Assembly: GCA_963513935.1 (NCBI GenBank)
Contig: OY740766.1
Coordinates: forward strand, 1,456,001-1,520,000
Direction of reading: 5' to 3'
DNA: 64,000 nt
DNA from: Aphrophora alni
Taxonomy: Eukaryota; Arthropoda; Insecta; Hemiptera; Aphrophoridae
The stretch's first letter is position 1, and each line of letters starts with the position of its first letter. Below, one piece after another: positions 26,301 through 38,300 of this stretch. The notes beneath the pieces were generated by a model that searched no databases, had not been told where the DNA came from, and worked only from the letters and a program-made list of their open reading frames with translations. The position numbers were made by a program, and so were the translations under genes.

Positions 26301-29300
26301 TCAAGTTAAGAATTTAGTCAACAGTGGGAGGCTAGAGTTTATTGGAGGTGGATGGGCTATGCATGATGAAGCAGTCACACATTATCAATCCATCATTGAC
26401 CAAATGACTTGGGGTTTCAGGTATACCGCACATTTTTTACTATATTTGATAATCTAATATGTTTACACTAAAATTTTCATTTTAAATGTCATTCTTTTTA
26501 ACAATAAAAATAAAATTAGTATGTTAATGGCAAATGGTAATGTTAATAATCATTATTAAAATTAATTATCAAGGACAAACTTATTAACCCTCCGTTGGTC
26601 GCAATGTATCAAAATGATACAAGGGGCTGAAATTTGTGCTCTGGAGTGGGGAGATCAGCTGGTATGGCTCTCTCAATCGGTTTTCCCCCCTTTTCCCCCT
26701 CACATTTCAGTACAGTTTTTGACTTTGTGCACTGAGGATCTAACGTCTGCTAGCCTATTGTATCATACTGATACATTACGGCCAGTCCCGTCTTTGTTAG
26801 TGAAGTATCAATTTGATACATTGTAATCTAAGTATCAAATTGATATATTACGACTGTACTTGTGATTTTTTCTAAGTTATACTAAACAATAAATTTTTAC
26901 ATTTTTTTCGGGAAAATGCCAAATAACGGTCTACATTTAAATGTAAAAGATGAAGTAGATTTGAATTATACAAATGACCTTTTGTTCAATGATCCCAGTG
27001 AAGGGGGTGATCTAAATGAACACGATAATGCCAAAGATAGTGACACGGAAGGGGACGATAATCTAACAGAACGTGACGAAAACTCAGACGCAGAACAAAG
27101 TGACTTCCAATATGATGATGAAGTGGAAAACTTTAGAGTTGCAAAGCACCATCGGCTTTTCATAGAGAAAAGTTCAGCTGACCTTCAAGTTTGAGGAGAA
27201 GAAATACAATCAGGGATGGACTAACAAACTTATAATTTTTACTCTGTTGGACCCCTGTTTTTAAGATAAAGTATGACAAAAATTCTACATTTGAGTGGAC
27301 AGCTAATCGGACATAATTCCAAAATGGTTTAAATATGTCCCTAGCAGCTGCAAATGATTAAGACGTATAATTGTGATATTAAAATTTTTATACCATCATA
27401 GTTGCTTACTAAATAATTCGGAAATAAAATATTTAGTGCTAAAATTTGACACCTATACAATTTTACACCATTTTTCTGTATAAAATAATGGAAATTTATT
27501 TCAAATCACTTAATGAAACATACTATTCCGCTCAATAGATTTTGAAACTATAGCCTACATTTTGTTGGTGTTTTTACATTTTTATTTCCTAGGAACATGT
27601 TTAGACCATTTTCAGAATAATTTCATTTATCATTATTTTTTAAATAAACAATCTATAGAGTCAAAATGTTCAAGTTTGATGTGGGATTTGGGTTAAAAGT
27701 GATTGTTACATATTATCTCAATAAGGGAGCCTGAATGACATCAAATTTTAAAATTGTTTACCTTAATTATATAAGCTAGATCTTCCACATAATGATGATT
27801 TTAGTGAAAATCTGTTTTGAGGTAAGGAGTAGTTCTAAAAAAGAGTAAATTTTGAAGCGAGAAGAATAATTTTGTTACTAGAGCAAAACACCCAATTGTA
27901 ATTGGTAAGCTGTTGATTAAAAAATGAGTTTGAGATCAAAACCTGTTAGGACTTGATTTAAAGTCAAAATATTGATTATTTAGTTGTTCATTCATCTTCA
28001 ACTTTCTTAAAACAATAATAGTGGTTTTGATTTTCACTACTTATAAAAAATGTTCACGACTATATTCTTATTTCAGGAAACTAAATGACACATTTGGTAG
28101 CTGTGGACGGCCTAGAATTGGCTGGCAAATTGATCCATTTGGTCATTCGAGTGAAAGTGCTTCCATTATGGCAAGGTTAGGTTTTGACGGTCTTTTGTTT
28201 GCACGACTCGACTATCAGGATAAAGCGCAGAGGCTTGCAAACAAGACAGCTGAGATGATTTGGGAAAGTAGTCAAAACTTAGGTAAGCTTATGTTTTGAT
28301 TTCAATATTCATTCAAAACAAAGAGTTGTGTTATTTAATATTATAAAGTTATCGAGTGCTATCATAAAACAGTGATTGGTTTTTGAACACAAATAAAAAT
28401 AGAGCCTTTAACATCAATACTTTTTTAGAATGTTGGATTAAATTATAAAAATGTATTATTATATTTACATAGAAAAAAATATTAATTGCAAATGAAACAA
28501 TTAATAATTGTAATTTGTTAAAAATTCTGTAGAGAATATTTTAGATGGGTGCTGATGAAAGTAAAAATATTTTTTGTTTGTTATAAACTTATAAGGCAAC
28601 TATAACATATTGATTTTTGTTTTGTTTTGGTGCCTGTGAAGAGGTGAGTGTTTTCTTCAATGAAGATCACAAATTTTCTTTAAACGACACCATTAGGGTG
28701 TAGCATTCATATTCAAAAAAATCAATTCTGCAAAAATAAATTCATTAACTCGTTCTCCACATACAACTTCCGTCGCTTGACAGATGCTGCCACCTGGCGA
28801 CATTGCTCAAAAACAAAATCATCGTATGATATCAGAGGGTAAAGTACGACGGCAAGACAGCCTATCTTCTAAAATACCGGTATGCGAGTCTACCTGTAGT
28901 CACACACAATGTCTGATCTCTATACTTGGTTACGTTAGAGATGAATTTCCTTCTTGGTCTTCAAAATTTCTAGCTCAGTTTTTTTTACAATGTTAATCTA
29001 CAGTTTTTGTGCGTGTTAGTTCTAAAATGTTTAATAAATTTTCGTTTCCACGGCACAAGCTTACGTGATCTGCGACAGGATTTTTCCAGGTACAGATTTT
29101 ATCATATTTTAAATTTTTGTTAATGCTTTAAAATAATTTATTAATTATCATGTATTCTTTAAAATATGTATTTCATGTTTTATTTAATATTCAATGTTCT
29201 TTTGAAACTTAATGATTATAAAAATTTTCTTTTGTTAAAACATACTTTACAAAACCTTGCAAAGGCACATTTTGAGTTTTGAACAATCATGTGAAATATG

Positions 29301-32300
29301 TGCAAACTAATGTTGAACTTTAAAAGATCAAAATATCTTATTGAACATGTCAAATATAAAACAATTGGAGAAATCGTTTCTAAATCAGAAAATTTCGTTT
29401 TACAGACTTTGCAGATCTTTGCAAGTCTTATACAAGCTTTGTTTCAAACAAATTAAATATATATAAATAGATTTATAATCATCTAAGAAGCTTTTAAGTA
29501 CAATCTTAACGAATTTCTGTTATACAATCAATTTTCTTTGATTTTGACAAATAACCTGATATTTTCTTTAATAATGAACATTAATGCTAAAACATGTCTG
29601 ATTTTGTACAAGACGCTAAAAAACATGTTTTTTGCCATAGCTAATATGCTGGTAGAAGAAACACAGCAAAAGATCTAAACATGTTTCGTCCTGTTAACAA
29701 AACACGTTTTATCCAACATAGCTTCAGAGTTTCACGTGCACAAAAGTGATATTACAAAAACTGACTTTATAGAACTCTAATTAAACTCATATTGTATATG
29801 TGCCTAAACTTATTTCAGCGAATATGTTTTCTTAAAAAACTATCTTTTAGATGTAGACTTGTGTAATTAATTATAAAATATATAAAATATTTATTGGGTG
29901 GAGCCTGCATGCAAACTTTCGGTCCTAACAGCCTCCCAGAGGTTATTTTCTAAATTAAAATAATTGACGTCAATTAATAAAATTTAATATTCAAAATTTT
30001 CACCTTTTTTTTTTTAAATAAACTTGTCATTTTATAATAAATTCTTTATCTGATATATATATAAATTTATTGGCCAATATAGCATTTAAGAAACTTATCA
30101 AATAAGTAATATGATGTAACTGTTTTAAAAAACTATCATTTCATAAAGTCAAAAGGGGGGGGAATAAATATCAATATCTTTTCATCTTTTTTTTATTTTG
30201 TAACTTTTACATTTAAGGGCGTATTATCTTTTTTTTGGATTAATTATAATCCTGTTAATTGTTAAGCTGTGCTCATTGTTTTGTTAAATTTTGTAACGAT
30301 AAAATATATAAACTAAAAGGGGGGATAAATCTTCAGAATCTATTGACTAATTTTTTTATTTAAATTATAATATTTTGTATTAAGGGCATATAACTTTACT
30401 AATTATAAGATTGTTAATCATAAGCTGTTTATGATAATTTTGTCTCAGGATGTATTTCTCAGCTGTAAATGATAAAATCTGAAACGTCAAAATTTTGTTT
30501 CAATAAACTTGAGCCTTGTTAATCACTAAATTTGTTTTTGTCTTTTTATTTTTTTTTTAAATTTCTAAACATTGTTACCATTTTGGTTCCGCCTTTCTTA
30601 AATTTAAGTCCCCTGGTAACAAGGGGAATGATATGTGGTTTTGAATTATATAAGTGTATTAATGACTGATTAATATAAAAAGTAGCATCATTTATAAAAA
30701 TCACATCATTTAAAATTATTAGTTTCTAATAACTATATGATTCAATTCTTTAACAAAACTGTCTAGTTTGTTCAATGGTTTTCCTGATTTTCATGGTCTA
30801 CAAGGTCATCTTTTTAAAACTAGTCTTGTCTATGCCAAATTCATGTTGTCCATTCCTATTAAATGTTCACTAAAATGTCCAATGCTCTAATATGACTGAA
30901 TTTAATATAAAAACTAATAGTAATTTTTTGATTTCTTTTCAGGATCTAAAGCTGATTTGTTTACTAGCATACTATTTAACCATTATAATGCCCCTAGTGG
31001 ATTTTGTTTTGATGTGCTTTGTACTGATGAACCAATTATTGATGATATCCACAGTCCAGATTATAACGCAGAAAAAAGGGTAAAAGAATTTAATGGTTTT
31101 ATATTTTAACACATTTATTATCTTACAATTGCATTAAAAGTTGTATTGATATTATTTCAAATAAATCTAAATTTTCAAAAGGAAACTATTATTAAACAAA
31201 AAACAATATAAGAACTTTTGAAGAAACAAGATATAAATAGAGATTGGTTTTCTGTATATGTGACTTTTATTTGTAGATTGTTTTAAACTAAATTTTTATC
31301 CGATTATCAACTTTTTGGAACAATATTGTCATTTTTAAACGAGTTAATGGATGAAAAATTTCACTTCATGAAAATGAATGAGACTCTGAAGACTGAATAT
31401 TATTCAAAATTTTGTAAACAGGACATAAATACAAAATACAGAGTGATTCAAAAGTCCTTTGACTCTAGTTTAAATCTTTAAACATTTCCCTAAATGATTA
31501 TTTTAGTTGCTTATTAAGAATATTAAGGTTATAGAAACTGAGTTGCTACCATTGTGCGACTGCGTATTACAGGCAAATTAAACAATTCTAGTCATTCTGT
31601 TAAAAAAGAATACCAGCTCTTGCAACATTAGTTTTGTTACTGGAAACTTATTTTACATTAAGATTTTATGATTATAGCATTGAAATATGTACAATTAAAT
31701 TCTCTAAATATCCATGACCATATAATCAAATGACATACAATTTAGTCAAACTTATTAGAGAAACTGGTAGTGTTAATGATAGGACTAGAAGTGGGCGGGC
31801 TTCTCTATTAACACCAGTCTGGCTTTTCAAGTGCAGTAAGTTTAGCCGGAACACCTACTTTTTAAAGCTATTTATCAAATTATAAAACTAAAAATAATTA
31901 CTTACAAGGGATTAAATTTTGATGTATTTTATCAAACGTTAGGGCATGTTTAACAATCACTATTAAATGACGAGTAGTAACTGAAGTTTAACTGTTGAGT
32001 CAAGTATTGCCACCACATAGCCAGTCAATTCTATTTGAGTAGTTTCCATAGTAACTAGCGACTCCCCCCAAGTGTTATAGTGGGATAGAAGTAGTCCCCA
32101 CCACAAGTAGTGTTGTACTTGCCTTTGTGCATTTTGTTTCTGTAAATGCATAAACTAGTTGGTTTTACTGTTTAGTTTCTGAAGTGAGTTTATTTCTATT
32201 CTTTTGGTGTCTGTGATAAATTTGTAAGCAAGTTTAATTTTTGTATGACAGACTTTAAATGAAAAGGACATGAAAGATGTTTTCAAAGAAGTATGTAGGT

Positions 32301-35300
32301 TGTTGTTTTCACAATACATTCACAACCTGCTTTGTAGAAAGAAGTTCTTCATGTTTAAAGATAATAAAAACATATTTAAGAAATGTCACATCACGAGATA
32401 AGGTCTCCATAGAGAAGACACTGCTTGGTGAGCTTATAGAGATAATGCCATTTCTTTAAGACATCATCAAGTTCGCTGCTCACGAATACGGGAGATCAGA
32501 TCTTATTTTTAAGACAATTTATTTTATAAAAATAATTGTTTTTGTAGGTTCAGATGTTGTTAAAATTCCTTCATAGTTACAATAATGAAATAATAACACA
32601 AATATTGTCAATTTTAAACATTTAATTTAATTAGAAAACTAGTTTTGATAACTACTTTTTCATCTTTATTATTTTATGATTGATTACTTACATGAATTCA
32701 CAATTTTGACTGGGATCGCAACAGAAGATGAAACTATAGTTCGTACAACTAATTTTGTAATGAAGTTAACTTTATAAAACTGACATTAATGTTTTAAATT
32801 TATTTATAGTTATTGTTATGTTTTACAATTTGTGAGAGTAAAACCAAATAAATATATCAACAGACCCAGACCAGTATCCCCCCTCCACACAAATATCAGT
32901 AGTTTGGGCTGCACCAACTTTTTGAACCACTGTTTGACACTTCATGTCATGGGGACTGTTAAAGAAATTGTGTATCGTTCTCCTAAAAAGTCAGTTCAAC
33001 GGTTATTTCAGCAAAGAGGTATGTCCTTTACAACTTGACAAAGAGCAACAAACCGGCAAACCGGGCCATTGGATTTGACTATTTATATGCAATGATGTCC
33101 AGAACAGTAATTTTTTTTGTGATGAATCTTGGTTTAATTTAAATAGGTATTTTAATGGTCAAAACAGTTGGATTTGGTCAGTAGAAAACCTCCACGTTGT
33201 TAGGAGTGTCATCATTTTCCACAAAAGTTAGGAGTTTGTTGCGCCCCCATCTATGCGAAGCATTATAGATCTAATTTTCTTTTTTTAAACTATTGATTTG
33301 TATATTCAGAAATAATCTATCAATTTATTGCTGTTTGAAAAGATGAATCTCTTTTTCTGGTTGCAACAAGATGGTCCATTTGTCATACTTCAAATAAATC
33401 TATGAGATTGCTTCTCATATTATTTGGTTCCTGGTTATTTTCTGAGGATCTTTGGTCAGCCCCTCTCCAGATGTATCCCCATTAAATTTTTTGTATATGA
33501 TATTTGAAGAGGAAAGTGTATGAGAACAATCCCAGACATTACAAGAACTGCGAAGAAACATCCAGACTTGAATTGAACATATTAAATGTATTACCAACAT
33601 TTGCCGATAAGTGATATTATGCCTACAGAAAAATAGTTGGCATTTCAAACAACTTCTGTAGAAGTTTTTCTGTATTAGTAGTTTAAATATTATTCATTCT
33701 TTTTAATTTATTTTGCTGTTTTATATACAAAATTAACTAATAAAATGTTAGAGTCTAAGGACTTTTGAATCACTCTATATATGGTTAATACTTAGACTCC
33801 AGAAAAAGATTACAAAATGCATAATAAATTTACTACCATTTTCAAAAATTTTATATATAAAACATGAATAAAATTAGGATTGGAATATATATATATATAT
33901 ATCCAAACCTAATTTTATTATTAATGTATATATTAAAGTGTAAGCTATTTATAGAGAAAGTTGTGGGAAATTAACAGCAAACAAAAATATTAAAAATAAA
34001 TGATGCAGACCCATCCGTAAAATTTTCTTACATACCCATCCACAAAACCAAATATAAAGCAAATAAAAAGGATTCGTTGCCACCTTTCCAAAAATCCTTG
34101 TTTAGAAAATACCAGTCAAGTGAATGTAAACCATGTACACACTTTGGAAGTTCAAAATTCGTCCAAAGAATTTGTATGAAACCTACATGATACAATATAT
34201 TATATCTATACAACAAACCAATATTCCATACTGCAAGTAAACAAAATTACAATTCACAAGTAATTTGGAAGATTCCGAAATAAACCTCATGGTTGTCACT
34301 TGTAACTATAGTCTGTAACTTTTTTAAAAGTAATAAAACTATCAATAGCAACTCATAACTGGTGATTTAATGCTTTCTAATGATCAGCAATCTTTATTTG
34401 TACATGTTTCCTATATACTTAGTTAATACATAAATCTCCATTGTTAACTTGATATTACAGATTTTATGAAAATTACATGAACTAGTATTTAAAACTACAA
34501 CTAGATTTTTTTTTTAAATAAAGCTATCTATAACTAAAACTATTTGAAAATAATTTTAAGATACTTTAAATAAATATTGCTTTAACTAACCAAATCAATA
34601 ATTTCCCACCCAATCTAGTACTACTAACAAGACAATTGATAATATTAGATAGATTAAAACTTGAACACAAGTTCTCACAAAAATTACGATTACTAAATCA
34701 AACACTTTTCAAAGACAAGTTGCCATCCTCAGTGTTACATGAGCTACAATAACTAAACTATAACTATATAAGTATTTGGCGAATTTGTGTTTGAAATGCG
34801 TTTGATTCAGTAAACATAATTTTTGTGAGAACTCGTGTTCAAGTTTTATTCTATCTAATATTAACTCACAAGTCAAACTCAACATTTATTTATAAATGAT
34901 AATATGTCATAGCTTTTGCAAATAAATTGACAATTTTCATCGTAATTTATTTTACTAAATAAAATAACTTTAGTTAATCATGTGAACAAAAAACTTTAGA
35001 GTGGGTGCAAAAATGTAATTAGTTGTATCATGCATAGTATATATATTATTATTTTTTAGTTAGAGATATACAAATGCAATATTGTATAAACCCCAAGGTT
35101 ATGCACAATTGACTAAAGTGGCAGTGACACAATCTAGATGTCAATGTTCTATCTCTCAAACACCCGTTTAAAGAAACAGATAAAATTAAAACCACTTCTA
35201 TATTGTTTTACTTTGCTGCTGCTATTATTTATATATAGAATAAAAGTATAATAAAACAATGAATAAAATACCATTACTTGAAACCCAATAAAACGAGTTG

Positions 35301-38300
35301 ATGGGGCCATGGTACTTATCCAGCTCATCGTACAATGTAATACAAATAGATTTTCTAAATGTAATACCTAAACGTTGATGGCTTGGCTTTTATAGGAAAT
35401 GTTAAATTGTATTGGTAGATCAGGGAGTCCTTTATCTAGTAGATTAAATTTGTGGAAAACATACAGGTTTCGGAACTGTGTATATTACTACTTTCTTGAT
35501 GACCATTGTAGAAGTGTATATATTTTTTAGCCTCCACTTGTATCAGTCTCTCAACCCTGAAGGGCCAAAGCTGTACATAAATTTATATAAGACTCAATTT
35601 AAAACAAAAAACAAGAATTACCAATTCAAATTGTTTAGAATTTTAAAATTTTTTCCAGGCAAATGAATTTATTTTAAAGATGAACGTCCAAGATATCTCT
35701 TACAAAGGGCAAAACATAATAATTACAATGGGTGAAGACTTTAATTATCAATCAGCTCATATGAACTTTGCTAACATGGATAGACTAATTAAGTAAGTGG
35801 TTACAAATAATAACTAATCATTTTATATTATGAGACACCATAAAATACAATAGTGTTAATTCTACCTATTTCGTTCAAACTTGGTGAAATGTGAAAATTA
35901 ATAACTCAAACCAATGTAAAAAAATTAAAGTTCGAGACTAATCATCAAAACACAAAACAGAACTTTTTTTAAATTAGAAGTTCAATTTTAATCTGATACA
36001 ATTTAAACCTGTGTTTATGGCACAAATGAAGCAAGTTTATATCCTATTTAAATAATATATAAATACTTTTTCCAAAGACAGTGTTAGTTGTTCATTTTCT
36101 TTTTTACTGACAATTATAACTGATATTTTTGGTGACAAATGATTTTGGTTAGTTTTTATTTGGTTTTGGGGATTATAGGTGAGTGGGAAAGTTTTAATTG
36201 TAATTTAAAATTATACAAATTGTATGATGGTAAAATGATTATAATATGTTTATTGACTACTTATAAGTAATAGTGATAAGACTAAGAATAGTATTTATAC
36301 ACAACTTAAATTCGAATTTGTACAGATCAATATTTTAAAATTCTAAAACAATTTTGAAATGTGTAGGCTTCATCTTTGCAACATTACTTACTGGAACAAG
36401 CTCAAGCGTATGCTTCCAATAACGTCATAATCACAATGGGGGGCGACTTCACGTATCAAGACGCACATTACTATTTTTCAAATCTTGATAAACTAATCAG
36501 GTATTTAATATTTGTCTACCATTTTTGCTCTCATGGAGTCTGCCTTTGCTCTTATGGAGTCTGCCTTTGCTAGCTTTTGCTTACTTTTGAAAATCTACCT
36601 TTACTTTGTCTAATGAGTTTCGCATACTTTCAAATTAACATTTGTTCATATTCACTGGAAAAATGACCTGTACTTTAATAATTCACCGATGTAACTTAAG
36701 TAATCGTTGATGTAAATAAACCCAGAGATTTAATTCTTAACCCGGCTAATTAAAATTAGTTGGTCTCCCAAGTTCTTACAGTATTTTTCAAAAAATGAAC
36801 AATAAGTATTTAAAATGGAATTATTATAATGGGTGTCCCACCTAAAATGTTACAATAGCTAACTTTTGAATTATAAATATGATAGAGTACTTTAAATGGA
36901 GAACCTTTCTTTATTTTAAATGAAGTTTAAAAATCCATTTGTAAAATGTTATAAATTGCCACCACTTTCCAATATGGCAGCCAACTTTGAAATTTGTTTG
37001 AAACATCCTGTATTTTATGGGGTTTTCAGGTGTAAAACAATATTTAAAATATGTTTTATTCTTGGGTATTTTTTTAATTTTTAGCCATTTAGGAATTACA
37101 GGCACTTAAAGTACAGAAAATTAAATGTTTGATAGGCCTACAAATAATTGATTCCCACCTAAAATGTTACAATAACTAACTTTTGAACTGTTGGGGTACA
37201 AATAAGTTTTAATGGGGAACTCCCCTTATTTTTACAAGCTCTAAAATGACATGGAAATCAATTTTGAAAAAAAGTGTTAAATTCCATTTGTGTTACACAA
37301 CAAATTTCAAAGTTGGAAAATGGCGACAATTTTTAACATTTTACATAATGGATTTTTAAACTTCATTCCTTATTTAATACTCTATCATATTAAAATTTAT
37401 AATTCAAAAGTTAGCTATTGTAACATTTTAGGTGGGATACCCAGTATAGTTCTATAAAAACTTCAATTAAACAAGTTGTACAATTAACAAATTTACAGAA
37501 ATTAAAAATCTAAGTTTGGGGGGGGGGAAGGATATTGTTCTTTCTCTGATATTGGTGGTCTGCTATTACATAGTACTAGATACAATACATACATATTTCA
37601 TTTTCATCAATTAATAGTGTTGCTTATTCTGATTTATATTTTGTAAAAACTGTTTATTTTCTGATGAATATTAAGTGTGGTATGAAATTAACTGACGTAC
37701 TATTTATAATTTTTACTTTCCTTCTTCCTAACATTATGAATTGTATAAACTACTTTTTGCGAATAAAATTGGGATGTTGAAAAAAGTTCTTTGGAATTTG
37801 ATGAATTTCAACCTTCTAACTGGAAACTACAATAATTGAATACATATTTAAAACATTGTCAACATAATTAATTGACTATATAGAAATACAAATATGCAGA
37901 GGGGAACATACTTTAACTCATTTAAATTAGCTAAAGGGCCAGTCACATCATTTGCCTCCCCCCCCCACCAGTCCAAAGACATTAACTTTAAACATAAACT
38001 AAATTTATATAAAACTCAATTTAAAAAAAAAATTAAGAACTTCTAAATTCAATCTGCTTAGAATTTTAAATTTTTTTCCAGGCAAATGAATTTATTTTAA
38101 AGATGAAGCTCCAAAATATGTTTTACAAAGGGGAAAACATAATAATTACAATGGGTGATGACTTTAATTTTCAAGCAGCTCATACGAACTTTGCTAACAT
38201 GGATAGACTAATTAAGTAAGTGTTTACAAATAATATTATGTTAATTTGTGTGTATAATATAACACTGGTTCGTAACATACAAACAAAAGAAAAAAGTCTG

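Larger units (their letters stand above)
26584..27361 (+). mobile_element. piggyBac-like transposon remnant
   Basis: Begins TTAA|CCCTCCGTTGG (TTAA is the piggyBac target site and CCC the usual first bases). It carries four subterminal palindromes and an ORF at 26916-27194 encoding 92 residues rich in Asp and Glu, like the acidic N-terminus of piggyBac transposases. The DDD catalytic core is absent. A second TTAA at 27358-27361 is a possible right edge, but the expected inverted end is not clear. Confidence 0.55.
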
